Assembly: GCA_963930645.1 (NCBI GenBank)
Contig: OZ005648.1
Span: 193,599,304 to 193,663,303 of the forward strand
DNA from: Salticus scenicus
Lineage: Eukaryota > Arthropoda > Arachnida > Araneae > Salticidae
Direction: 5' to 3'
Length of the DNA stretch: 64,000 nucleotides
Position numbers and translations under genes: made by a program. The notes under the pieces were generated by a model. The model ran no database searches and had not been told where the DNA came from. It saw only the letters and a program-made list of their open reading frames with translations. This document shows, piece after piece, positions 21,766 through 33,060 of this stretch. Every line of letters starts with the position of its first letter. The stretch's first letter is position 1.

Positions 21766-23030
21766 AAAAAAACTAATTAATAAATTTCAATTTATTAAAT
21801 TATTGTGCTGAATGGATTTTACTAAGAATTATAAAAGAAATTTTTGTTATGGCAAAAACATACTTGTTTTAATTATTTAAAATATTAATAAAATTTACAT
21901 ATTTCGACAAATTTAGGTTCAACTTTGAAATGATTTCATGTTGCTTCTTTTCAGTACATAGCATTGTTAGTGCTTTTTCTACTCTAAAATTTGGTGTGTA
22001 AGCTATGTATATTAAATCACGCGATAAAATATTCGCTTTCTTATTTAAATTCTTCTTGCTATATATATTTTTCATATTTTAGTTTATAATTCTAAAGTAA
22101 ACTCTATTTAGAATTTATGAAATTAACTAATTTATCCAAACAGTAAGAAATAAAAATAAAAATGAAATAGAAATTTGTAGTACTAGGGCTTTACGTAGAA
22201 ATAATTATACATTCTTTAATGAGAATAAGCGTGTTATCTATTTTCCTTAAATTTTATGTTAAGCTTTAGTTGAAATACTTAAACATTTTCCTTGTGTAAT
22301 TTGTATCTTGATAAACTACTGTTATGATGATCTCACTTGGAAACAAATTTTATTATGAAACACTCTTCTTAAGAAAATGCGAAAATTTTAAAGTAATTTT
22401 GTTAAAATGTAACATTTATTTGCAACTAAATATAATAGATGTTTCATTGAAGTTTCTGGCATAAGACAAATGTTGAAAATAAAGAAATATTTTAAAGATA
22501 TGTAAAATATACATATTCTGGATAAAGGAATGGGTAATACACGTGAAATATATGTTAAAACATAAAACTGATATGTCAAACTTTTTATGGTAATAACTCT
22601 TTTACGATATATATATAAAGCTAAAACCTATTTTTTTTTTTTTTAATTAATATTTAATTTTAAAATAGCACTTAAAGAAAATATTTTGTATAAACGAAAA
22701 TGGCCTTTCCATTAGTAATAATCAATCAGTAGGAACAAGAAAACAGTTTATTTACACCTTTTAAACCTAATGCGAGTTCCCTATTTATTGGATATTTTAA
22801 CTTTCTGGTGGCATTTAAATACTGAATAAAAGCAATCTAAAAATAGTCTAAAACTTGAACCTTATAAGGAAAAAAAATTACGCAACAATAGTTAACATAT
22901 TAAATAATTGTGGGAAACACAAGCTTTTGGGGAAATTAAAAAGAAATTGAATTCATACGGATAGATAACTTATAACACTGGCATGGTATCAGGTGAAAGC
23001 AGAATATCTAACCAGGAAATCATCCCATAC
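21302..23030. other. AT-rich intergenic DNA
   Basis: Includes a run of over 30 T at 21729-21761 and short TA tracts. Small open frames look random. No element end recognised. Confidence 0.5.
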
Positions 23031-23032
23031 TG

Positions 23033-23330
23033 TAAAAATAAATAAAACCCAAGCAAGCATCAATTAAAAGAACATATATAAACATGATTTTTGACGCACA
23101 AATTAATTGCCCTCGTCAGTTTGTTTTCGAGTCACAAATTCTGAAAATTAACTAATGATTGATACAACTACTCCTGATTCGATAAAACCACGCTTTACTG
23201 TAATAATAAATGAAATCCAAGACATGCAGAAATCAATAAATCATAAGCAAACCGGTTGCTTGATGTATAAATCAATTGCCATTTCAGCTTCGAGATACAT
23301 TCGAACGTGAATGTCTGAAAATCCGCTAAT
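23033..23330. repeat. Degenerate tandem pair, period about 169 bp
   Basis: ACAAATTAATTGCC (about 23098) and TAAATCAATTGCC (about 23267) mark equivalent points; CTGAAAATTAACTAAT and CTGAAAATCCGCTAAT, and GTAAAAATAAATAAAACCCA and GTAATAATAAATGAAATCCA, align at the same spacing. Confidence 0.5.
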
Positions 23331-24110
23331 ATCGAATCTAAAAATTGATAAAAATAATGGGTCATGCAGGTTTTATCGAGACTCCTCCCACTTCTTTCTC
23401 GGTACTGCGTTTTTACTCAAAGTTAATCATAGATTTCTCTTGAACGGGCTCATGAGGGCAAACAGTATACGCGTCGAAAATCACGTTATATTATGTCCTC
23501 TCGAATGAATATCATTTAATTGATTTCTATTATTACACTATTATGATGGTTTCTAGGTAAGGTTTAAAATTTTAGTTGATTACAGTGCAACCACGTATCC
23601 CGCGCCTAGCACTCAGGACGATTCTAAAAGCTTTGATGGGTGTCATACTGATGAACAAGTTGGGATTTGATAAACATTCAGTTATTTGAAGATCCCTTAT
23701 CTCTATTTTCCTTTCAACCACAAGGGTTATCACCCCTATTTTAACACTGGACACGTTGAGTCAGCACATACGCAGAGGCTCCCATGGTCGCAACAGCAGT
23801 GCTTGAAGGATAACTGCAATTGCTTGGACTAATTATTTTTCAGATGGTAAAAATTCTTTTTTTTCTATTAATCAAAATAAAAAGCGGAAGATAAAGAATA
23901 ATCTGCTGTGTACTCTCATTGCTTTCTTTTTCACTATTAGTTATATAATATTTATTGTAGACATTATAATTATGAAACCCCACCCCCGTTTATTGTAGTA
24001 TTTACATTCCTAAAACCTTTAACGTTTTTATTAAAATAAAAATTATTTCAATCTATCCAGAGAACTTTCACGCACATCACAATTAGAAACTTACCGAATC
24101 TTGCAACAAG
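23331..24110. other. Intergenic DNA, nothing firmly recognised
   Basis: The - strand frame at 23572-23754 has no motif I recognise. CACCCCTATTTTAACACTGG (23732-23751) is matched in inverted form by CCAGTGTTAAAATAGGAGTG at about 24475-24495, a possible remnant of element ends about 760 bp apart. Confidence 0.35.
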
Positions 24111-24400
24111 TGTTCACGACATGAAAAATTCAGTTCGGGACGAATTGCGGAGAATTGTAGTATACTATGAAGGTAACAACATATAAAAGCAGTAGCACGC
24201 ATCGGCCACATAATCTTGAGACTACTATTTTATAGATCATATTGCCATACTCAGAAATTTTTTGATTAACAAGGACAAATCACGACACGGAAAATTCAGT
24301 TCAGAACAAAATTGCTCATTACTGTAGCATATTATATATATATATATATAAACATGTTGAAGCAGTAGCGCGCACTAGCTCCACAACTTTTAATGAATCT
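24110..24400 (+). repeat. Tandem pair, period about 166 bp
   Basis: CACGACATGAAAAATTCAGTT (24115) and CACGACACGGAAAATTCAGT (24281) start two similar units, each continuing with GCAGTAG(C)GCGCA-like sequence and a CACA(T/A)A(A)CTT word. They lie inside the interval bounded by the inverted 20-mers near 23.7 and 24.5 kb. Confidence 0.55.
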
Positions 24401-24814
24401 GTAATTGCATAAATATTCTTTAACCACATTTCTTGAAAGCATGGAAGCTCTGCGCAAGTTCTGAGATGACGAATCCAGTGTTAAAATAGGAGTGTTACTC
24501 ATCTGATGGACAGAAAATGAGCGGTAAAAGAGCGCTGAATTTGGAAAACATCCAGTGATGGTGTTTTCAAAATCTCAACATGTCGTTCAATTTGGTACCT
24601 TTCCAAGCATGTAATAACTTGTAATTAAGCAATTACTGAAACTTTAAAGTGTGTGACTAATGCTAAAAATGCGATTCAGAAAAAAATGACAAGAAAAAAT
24701 AATGCTCAGGATTTAATTAGCTGCCCTTTTAGGAAATTTATAGATATATTAAAGGATTATTGCATGTATGTAGGGGGTTTGTATTCATTAATAACATATT
24801 TTCGATTTTATAAT

Positions 24815-26040
24815 TGCCGAAACGTCAGTGGAGGCCCTACATTGAGACTCAAAACGGTTTTGGGCTGTGTCTGTCTGTCGCGCGATAGCGGCCGCAAAAA
24901 TAGCGCTATTGACTTGAAATTTGGTACACATGTTCATGAGCCCCACGAAATCAGCTGTATAGTTTTTTGTATGTATTCCATTTATAGTTCGTATACAGGG
25001 ACACGCCAAAGTTTCTCTTATCATTACGGCCTATGGGAGGAATTTGTATGTATCGCAATAGCGGCCGCAAAAATCACGCTATTGACTTGCAATTTGGTAC
25101 ACATGTTCATGTGCCACACGGAATCAGCTGTATAGCTTCGGGTGTGTATTCCATTTGTAATTCATGTACAGGGACACGCCAAAGTTTTTCTTATCATTAC
25201 GGCCTATGGGAAGATATCGTATGTACCGCGACAGCTGCCACAAAAATCTCACTATTGACTTGCAATTTGGTACACATACTTATGAGCCCAACGGAATCAG
25301 CTGTATAGTTTTAGGTGTGTATTCCATTTGTAGTTCGTGTACAGGGACACGCCAAAGTGTTTCTATCATTACGGCTTATGGGAAGAATCTGTATGTACCG
25401 CGATAGCGGCCACAAAAATCAAGCTATTGACTTCCAATTTTTGCCGAAACGTCAGTGGAGGCCCTCTGTTCAGACTCAAAAGTATTTTGGGTGCCGTCTG
25501 TCCGTCTGTCTGTCTGTCGTGTGATAGCGGCCGCAAAAATAACGCTATTGACTTGAAATTTAGTACACATGTTCATGATCCACACGAAATTAGCTGTATA
25601 GTTTTGAGTATGCATTCCATTTGTAGTTCGTGTACAGAGACACGCCAAAGTTTTTCTTATTATTACGGCCTATGGGAAGAATTTGTATGTACCGCGATAG
25701 CGGCCCCAAAAATCACGCTAGTTACTGCAAATTGGGTGCACATGTTCATGAGCACAACAGAAATAACTGTATAGTGTTAGGCGTGTATTCCATTTGTCGT
25801 TCGTGTACAGGGATACGCCAAAGATTTTCTTACCATTACGGCCTATGGGAAGAATTTGTATCTACCGCAATAGCGGCCGCAAAAATCCTTCGATTGACTT
25901 GCAAATTGGCGCACACGTTCCAGCTTTGCATATAAGCAGCTGTATAATTTTTATTGCTATATTTTTTATAAACTGTGTACAGGGACACGCCAAAATTCTT
26001 AACATTACGGCGTATGGGGTGAATGTCGTTTAAACGTATT
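24815..26040 (+). repeat. Tandem array of about 172 bp units with GCGGCCGC
   Basis: Units marked by GATAGCGGCCGCAAAAAT or variants at about 24889, 25061, 25232, 25406, 25527, 25700 and 25873 (spacings 172, 171, 174, 121, 173, 173). Each holds TTGACTTG(C/A)AATTTGGTACA, ACATGTTCATG, CAGCTGTATAG, GTACAGGGACACGCCAAAG and TTACGGCCTATGGGA. The head CCGAAACGTCAGTGGAGGCC, followed by GACTCAAAA and a CTGTC(T)GTCTGTC run, occurs at 24818 and again at 25444, so two array heads are joined in tandem. All overlapping open frames here are produced by the repeat. Confidence 0.85.
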
Positions 26041-26660
26041 TTAATATAATTACTTTGCAATGAAGAAAATGAAACTAGCGTACGTGAGTAAGATGCTTAA
26101 ACTCATGTTGTTTGAAGAAAATATTTGCTCTTATGCTTTCTAATTAATGTACAGGATCTTACAAAAGTGTTCTGACAATTTCAGGTAGTCATCCAAACGA
26201 TGTTACATTTGGAACAATTATTAATTTTAAACGCAAAATAATCTGAATAGTTTTTACTGGTGTATACAATGTTTATGGTGCGTTTACAAAGGCAAACGAA
26301 AGAATTTCGTAACATTAAAGCCTATGGACAAATTTTTAATTTAAGTGCGCACTTTAATGCGTTTATGCTGAATTGAACTTAATAAAGTTAACATACATTA
26401 TAAAGATGCTTCAAATCATGTTTACTCTTAAAAAAGATTATGTATAGACTAAATAAATTATGGGACCACACAAAACAATTCCGAGTATGTACTGTAATCA
26501 TCCAAATGATGTCAATTTAGTTTGAAAAATTAATGAGTTATAATTAATTAGGTTTATTCTTATTATTGGCGTTTATAATGACTGTGGCTACTTTTCCGGA
26601 ATAAACAAAGGAATTTCGTACTATTACGGTCTATAGTCGGTATTTCTTAAAAACGCTTTT
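26041..26660 (+). repeat. Degenerate continuation of the 172 bp array
   Basis: ATTAAAGCCTATGGAC (about 26306) and ATTACGGTCTATAGTCGG (about 26622) echo the TTACGGCCTATGGGA word of the array at about 316 bp spacing, and CATCCAAACGATGTTACATT / CATCCAAATGATGTCAATTT recur at the same distance. Older, decayed units. Confidence 0.55.
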
Positions 26661-27945
26661 TAATATGGATACATCCCCATCAAATATAATGAAATTTTAT
26701 TAGAATTTTAAAAGCATGTTTTCCTGTTGAAAATTGCGGGCAGAGAATTGATAATTAGTTTAAAGGTTACGCAAAATATTTCCGATATGCTATGCAATTT
26801 GTTTTGTATGAAATTTATAGTTATGAAATTTGGTATTTATGAATTTCAGGGAAATAATACAAGACCCTCGTTTATTAAGAATACATATTGTTTGGTACTT
26901 GGGGGCTCGTAAGTTGTCCGAGAATGAAAGGCGAAACTTGCAAAAATTCAGTGATTTCTTCACAGAAAGTTCCAGAAAAATACAGGTCTATAAACCAAGT
27001 ATCAGCTTCAATTCAACCAGTAAACATACCTTAAACAACAGCCATTAACAGCAAAACAACATTACAAACAGTTTATCAATAACACATAAAGCAAGTCTCA
27101 TTCAAAGAGGCTCAAAGCAAAGCAAGCATTTGACGAAACTGACACAGATCTGAGATTGGCCGCCTTGGCTAAAAAAATGCTCCTTTTATACTATTCTATC
27201 GAACACAGACTGTTCTGGAAAATTCTCGTATCTCATCAGCCAATGAGATTAGAGCTTCCATATTTGGTATATCCTTAATAAAGATTTTCTCGCCAAGGTC
27301 GCCAAAAAAATCGCCAAGGAAGGAAAAAGTCGCCAAATTTGGCGCCAAATCAATTTCTTCCCTTATTGGAGCTTTTTAATGCGTTTTTAAAGGAAAATTA
27401 GGCTGTTTTAACGCTAAAACGACTAGAAATGCACAAAATTAGCATTTTATCGACTTTCTAAGCCTCTTTGAAAGAACTTATACAAAAATAAATGCAAATA
27501 TTTACAATTCCGTAACACTTTATATGATATACAAATGGGTATAGAAAGAGAGATATAGCAGAGGGTTTAGGGGTGCGGCAGCCCCCCTCAGGAATGTATC
27601 TGATTATGGTAATAAGTCGATCGAATCAATATATACTATTATGTAATAAGGAATAAAAAAAAAATGACCTATTGAATAATGTCTGATGCAAATAGGACGT
27701 TGAGGCTCCTGATCTGCAGATCCACTAGTTATATATTGCTGTAAAATTTTGTTTATAACATAAATTCTTAAAATAAATATTTATTCTTTATTTTATCAAA
27801 TCAATAAATCGTTCTCTACAGAATGCTGAATGAAAATATAAATAAATGTAGATTATTTCAATATGTGTTTTGTCATTAAAGTTTAGAAAAATAAATATAT
27901 ATATATCTTTTAATAACTGCTGCTTTTAATAACTGCTGTCCTTAC
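26661..27945. other. Intergenic DNA, one inverted word pair
   Basis: CATTCAAAGAGGCT (about 27099-27112) and AGCCTCTTTGAAAG (about 27461-27474) are inverted and 375 bp apart, with several GTCGCCAA words between (27296-27340). This may be a short non-autonomous element; no gene is seen. Confidence 0.4.
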
Positions 27946-28985
27946 TGCTGAAGGCAGTAGGGACCTGAAACAGTTGACTAAATCTATAAAAAAAAAATGT
28001 ATTGTCACTGTATTCTGAGCTATCCTGAAAGTTTCAAATGTCTAGCTAGTCGAGAAGTTACGGAAAAATCGATTGCAATCTTTGTACCGATAACGCTGCC
28101 GAAGGCAGCAGGAACCCGAAACATTTGGCTAAAGGTATTAAAAAAATGCATTTTAACCGTATTCTGAACTATTCTGAAAGTTTCAAATGTCTAGCTAGTC
28201 GGGAAGTTTGTTAAATAAATTTTCGTTCGAATCATATAAACGCTGCCGAAGGCAGTAAGGACCTGAATCAGTTGACTAAAAGTATAAAAAAATGTATTGT
28301 CACTGTATTCTGAGCTATCCTGAAGTTTTCAAATGTCTAGCTAGTCGAGAAGTTAGTGAAAAATCGATTACAAGCTTTGTACTGGTAACGCTGCCGAAGG
28401 CAGCAGGAACCCGGAGTATTTGGTTAAAAATATTTAAAAAATGCATTTTCAACGTGTTCTGAACTATTCTGAAAGTTTCCAATGTCTAGCTAGTCGGGAA
28501 GTTAGTTAAATAAATTTTCTGTTGAATCATATAAACGCTGCCGAAGGCAGTGGGGACCTGAAACAGTTGACTAAAAGTATTAAAAAAAATGTATTGTCAC
28601 CGTGTTTTGAGCTATCCTGAAAGTTTCAAATGCCTAGCTAGTCGGAAAGTTAGGAAAAAATCGATTGCAATCTTTGTACTGATAACGCTGCCGAAGGCAG
28701 CGGGAACCCGAAACAGTTGGCTAAAGGTATTAAAAATATGCATTTTAACCTTATTCTGAACTATTCTGAAAGTTTCAAATGTCTAGCTAGTCGGGAAGTT
28801 AGTTAAATAAATTTTCTGCCGAATCATATAAACGCTGCCGAAGGCAGCGGAACTTTAAGCAGTTGACTAAAATTATTAGAAAAATGTATTGTCACCGTGT
28901 TGTGAGCTGTCCTGAAAATTTCAAATATCTAGCTAGTCGGGAAGTTAGTTAAAAATCGATTGCAATATTTGTCCCTGACAAACAC
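27946..28985 (+). repeat. Higher-order satellite: seven 148 bp units in an A-B dimer pattern
   Basis: Each unit begins with the palindrome GCTGCCGAAGGCAG(C), at 27946 (variant), 28095, 28242, 28390, 28537, 28687 and 28834 (spacing 147-150). Units alternate: type A has GGGACCTGAAACAGTTGACT and TGTATTGTCAC, and ends with an AAAATCGATTGCAA word; type B has GGAACCCGAAACA and TGCATTTT, and ends with AAATAAATTTTC. The repeating block is thus a dimer of about 296 bp. It ends in a short CA-rich tail at 28976. The unit head resembles GC-rich words in the Helentron-like repeats near 44.5, 54.3 and 60.3 kb. Confidence 0.85.
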
Positions 28986-29100
28986 ACAAACACACAAGAA
29001 TCGAAGTTAATAAAAACATGGTAAAATACATATTTAACTGTTTTACGAAATTACGATAAATTTCTAAAACTGAAGAAATAGGCTAAGTAGATGTAGAACT

Positions 29101-29185
29101 TTTATTTTTATTTTTACGTATTTAATTAATTAATTAATTAATTTTTTTATTATTATTATTATCATTATTATTATTATTATTATTT
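29101..29185. repeat. (ATTT)n and (ATT)n microsatellites
   Basis: TTAA-rich and ATTT repeats run into about 13 ATT repeats broken by one ATC. Confidence 0.9.
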
Positions 29186-29189
29186 TGCT

Positions 29190-30318
29190 TGAAGAGACAT
29201 TTATGCTTCTCCAATATCTCTCTTTTGTTTTTGAATCATTTATTCGAAAATGAATGAATATACAAATAAATAAAAATAAATAAAATTATCAACTCAAACT
29301 CAAACTTATTTATCTTGTTTTACTTTTTATTTCATTTTGCACGCGTGCTTTTTATTTCCTAATTCAAGATTATTAAAAAAACTTTTTCGATACTGTCCGT
29401 TTCGTAACTGATTATTATTAATTTTCTTTTCTTTTCTTTTTCTTTCAAAAAAAAAATTATTTTGATGAAATTCTAGCAAAAGCAGAATTTAGTTTAATAC
29501 GGAGGAATATTAGTTTTTTTTTTTTTTTTTTTTTTTTCAAATTAAAACATTGCTTTCAAATTATTCAATTACATTTTCGATAAATTTTCGATTTCGATAA
29601 AAACTATCGTAAAACTGGTATCATAAAAATTCGTAGATTGAGACTAATAGTCCTCAGTCCTAAAAATAAAATAAAGAAATTTAATATTTTTTAGCACAAT
29701 AATTTTTAAATTTTACTTATTTTCTTATATCAGTGATTGGACTAAAGATTCTTAAAAGTATCTCAACACATAAAATAGATATACTTAAGATCAGAGAAAG
29801 ACACATAATAATCTTATCACAAAGCATTAATCAGGATTTGCCTGACTTAATATAATAAATATAAATATTTACTAGATTATTTACTTCAAAAGATTAACTC
29901 ACTTAACTTTGGATTAAGTTTTGCAATACTTTCTTTTCTTTACGCCTCCCCAATGCCAAAAATAACCTTTCAAAGATAAATTGCGCTGACTTCAGCATTA
30001 CATCGCACTAGTTTTTTGTAAAACAAGGAGATAAAAATATTACATTATTAAATTGCAACATTTTCCGTGCAGTTAGAAACTGATGATATTTTATTTTTGT
30101 AGATTTTAGTAGCTTGAAGTCACTGTAGTATTACTTTAGGTAATCAATGCATTTTTATATTTTGTAATACGTTGGATAGATTTAGTTCTGGATAAAACAA
30201 AACACAGATAGACTTGCTGCAACATAACAACGATTAAGATTATATAGCAGGAATTAATTTTCTTATCTATTATTTAAACTTATAGTAATTATTAATAACA
30301 GGAGACTTGGCGTTGGAA
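29190..30318. other. AT-rich intergenic DNA
   Basis: Contains a run of about 24 T at 29513-29536. No gene or element recognised. Confidence 0.5.
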
Positions 30319-30319
30319 T

Positions 30320-30453
30320 ATTAAAACACGAATAAACTACTACGTCAGAATTTGCACTGAAGACGGTACGCTTAAGGCTACCGAAACAGCTGTATTCATC
30401 GCAAATATTTTTCTTTTGGCGTTTCTGACGTAGTAGTTTATTCGTGTTTTAAT
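30320..30453. repeat. Perfect 31 bp inverted repeat with a 72 bp spacer
   Basis: The left arm (30320-30350, beginning ATTAAAACACGAATAAAC) is the exact reverse complement of the right arm (30423-30453). The spacer carries its own 5 bp stem (CGGTA/TACCG). Probably a small fold-back element or MITE. No target duplication was recognised. Confidence 0.85.
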
Positions 30454-31001
30454 TATAGTAAACATTATTTTATAAAAGATAATGCGAAGGAATTAATAAA
30501 GTAAGGCGGACATCAATCATTTATTAATAAGATTATTATTATTATTTTAAAGAAACACATTCTAATCGTGAGACCAGACATATATCTATTCACGTCATAG
30601 CATGATATCCAATTTCATGGAAATTTATATAAAAATATGTGTCCAAAATTATCGCTGTTCGTTGATTTATAAAATGTTTCACTACCACATTTTATAACTT
30701 GTAGGGGAGGTAGAGTGCATCCTAATGATTCAGAATCCTGTAGCAATGCGGGGCAGGAAATGCTTTCCTGATGCTGTGGTGTACACAGAAACATCAGAAA
30801 TAAAAATGATAAATAATAAATATATAAGAAATATAAATATAAATTGTGAAAAGGTAGGAAATAAAAAGATAAAGTAAGTGATTATTCGTTTTAATGAACT
30901 AAAATGAACATGGATCAATGTTCAAAGAAACGTTCGAAATTGTATTAACCCTCCTCAATGCGAGACTCATCTATACTAATATATAAAGAGGATAAGTTTG
31001 T
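30454..31001. other. AT-rich intergenic DNA
   Basis: No gene recognised. GATTCAGAATCCTGTAGCAA near 30727 and GATTCTGAATCGTCAGCATG near 33473 are similar words in related surroundings (ACGAATAATCACTTAC near 33378 occurs inverted near 30885), suggesting a diverged repeat in inverted orientation. Confidence 0.4.
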
Positions 31002-31110
31002 TTGTACGTGGAAGATGGTCCCTGGAACTACTGAACCGATTATTATTATTTTTTTTTTTCACTAATGAAAAGCTATATTATCCCTGAGTGCTATAGACTA
31101 TAATTAATTT
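31002..31110 (+). mobile_element. Helentron-like 5' end fragment
   Basis: Starts CTATACTAATATATAAAGAG, then AAGTTTGTTTGT and GGAACTACTGAACCGATTAT, and shortly afterwards AGTGCTATAGACTATA. This succession is the familiar 5' start of Helentron/Helitron-like repeats in arthropods (recalled). The 3' side is not identified. Confidence 0.5.
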
Positions 31111-31198
31111 TGATATATATACATACATTTGGTTAATTCGAAATTTCAATATTTAAATTAAAATTTCTATAAAAGTCATATATATATATATATATATA

Positions 31199-31541
31199 TT
31201 GTAATAAAAACTATTTTACCTGCGAACGCCGTGGCTACGAGGAATCCAGCGATGCTGAGTTTGATCCACGTCAAGGGAAATTGTTTAAAAGCATTTTGTT
31301 TAAATCTAAATTGTTTATTCCTCATTTATTCATTAAGTCATTATTTTAAGTATGCTTATGTTAATTGTTCGATTAATGTTATGTAATTTCTAGATTTATA
31401 AATTATTCTGTTCTAGAAAATTAATCATTTGTATATAAACCGAAGTAAAACTCGGTTTAGTTGAAAAAATAAGTCGTGTCGAGGTGAGTTTAAATTTCTC
31501 TGAGTTATTTCGCTTTAGTGTTTCTCCACAAACAATTACCG
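31199..31541 (+). mobile_element. Possible solo LTR
   Basis: About 340 bp from TGTAATAAAAAC to CAATTACC, so the ends are roughly inverted (TGTAAT / ATTACC). It contains a TATATAAACC box followed by a small hairpin and T/G-rich sequence, as in LTR promoters. No target duplication is evident and no internal coding sequence adjoins. Weak. Confidence 0.25.
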
Positions 31542-31588
31542 AAGCCTAACCAAAGTGACGATATATAAGATAGCTGATGCCACTAGAT

Positions 31589-31692
31589 TTTTTTTTCTTT
31601 TTTTGCGTTGATTTTCTTTCTTTTCTTTTTCTTTTCTTTCCTTTCTTTTCCTTTCTTTTTTTTTTCTTTCTTTCTTTCTTTCTTTTTTTTTT
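31589..31692. repeat. (TTTC)n polypyrimidine tract
   Basis: About 100 bp of TTTC/TTTTC/CTTT repeats on the + strand. The Lys/Arg-rich - strand frame across it is an artefact of the repeat. Confidence 0.95.
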
Positions 31693-32201
31693 ATACGCGT
31701 AAACTATATACGCGTAAACTATAAAATGTATGTGAAACTTTGTGAAAAATGAAATTTGCACTGTAAAATGAACGTTATTATAACTTTAAAAATATTTCTT
31801 TTTCTAATGATATGATTCATTTAAATATATATGTATTCGGGGATATTCTAAATATATTGGCATTTAAACATTACTATAAATTATATTTGTTATTTAGTTT
31901 TTAATTTTGAAAAAACACTTAATGCTTCAGACAATATTTTTTTTTCTTTTAAATCTAATTTCTTTTACATTATTCTTAATATGTATATTTTTAAAAATGC
32001 ATGCTTTATTTTTATTTTTATTTATATTTATATATTTTATTTTATTTATTTGTTCCATTTTGTTTTCTCGTCGCTAATTTCTTATTTGTCACGCAGTTTG
32101 GCGCATTTGGTGGTCAACACACATGTCGTGCATATAAGCTTATTTTTTTTGTTTTATTTAAGAAATAAATATATATTCTTTACGTATCAACATCAATTTA
32201 G

Positions 32202-33060
32202 TAAATAAAGAGAAGTATCTTTCTGTGTATCTCTGTGTGTATTTCTTTGTCTGTGTGTCTGCGCCCTGTTGCATAGACTATTGATCGCAGAGCTACAAAA
32301 CTTGGTAGATGTGTAGCTGGAAACATGTAGGTGTGGAATTCCTGGATATTTTTCGAATTTCGAATTTCGAACTTGAATTTATTTATTTGTCGATTTTATC
32401 CATTGATTTTTATGTTTCATTTTCTAAAAAGTATTGTTTCATTTCAATCGTCCGCGCATCTTAGCAACTGCTATTACAATATTTATTTATTTATTTATTT
32501 TATTCTTTCATTAAAAAGAGATTTTTTTTTTTAATTTATGATACTTATTGAAATCAAATGCTTAAACAACAGAAAAAATTAAATACATATTTTAAACAAA
32601 TAAATAATAAAAATTATAATAATTAAAAATATATATATTTAACACCTGTGTTTATGTATAATTTTTACAATATAACAACTTTTATTTTTCAATCATTTAA
32701 TTAACTCCTTTGAAACGGTCTTTATAGTGTAAAGAGCGACGGCTATAAAATACACATTTCAAAAACTAAATAATGCAATAAATGCTGAGATACAGTCATT
32801 TTTAAAATCTCAGTTCTTGAATAATAGCAGCTTCATCTACCGTCGATAAATACCCAAACTGAAGTAAGTGCCTTTCTGCTGGCACTAGGAAGAAGGATCC
32901 GATGCATTGCGGGCAGCAGGCACCCGAAGTGGGGTTTAGAGTGATTTCAATGTTTTATTTATTTATTTATTTATTTATAATGTGATACAATAAATATTGA
33001 TTAAATTTTTTGAAAATTTATTTAAATGTAGTGATTAACGAAATGGGCGTAGTCTGCTAG
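32202..33060 (+). mobile_element. Helentron-like non-autonomous element, copy A
   Basis: The 5' part (AATAAAGAGAAGTATCTTTC, then TCTGTGTGTCTGCGC and GCAGAGCTACAAAACTTGG) matches 47411 onwards, and homology continues through ATCGTCYGYGYATCTTAGCAAC. The 3' end is GGGCGTAGTCTGCTAG (33045-33060), which fits the CTAG-type terminus preceded by GC-rich sequence seen at 44.66 and 51.84 kb. No Rep/helicase coding. Boundaries are inferred from shared homology. Confidence 0.6.

Noticed and set aside
24815..26040. CRISPR-like repetitive array and several overlapping open frames
   Set aside because: Units are adjacent 172 bp tandem copies without spacers, in eukaryotic DNA; the frames arise because the repeat has few stops.
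27705..27732. CTGCAGATCCACTAGTTAT resembling a cloning-vector polylinker
   Set aside because: The similarity covers only a few restriction sites, with AT-rich native sequence on both sides; no vector backbone.
30357..30390. Hammerhead-ribozyme-like string CTGAAGA ... GAAAC with a stem between
   Set aside because: CTGANGA and GAAAC are present, but the intervening stem CGGTA/TACCG is out of register with the core (the closing pair consumes G12), and no stem I/III arrangement follows.
31546..31761. Lys/Arg-rich 71-codon frame on the - strand
   Set aside because: Produced by the TTTC microsatellite.
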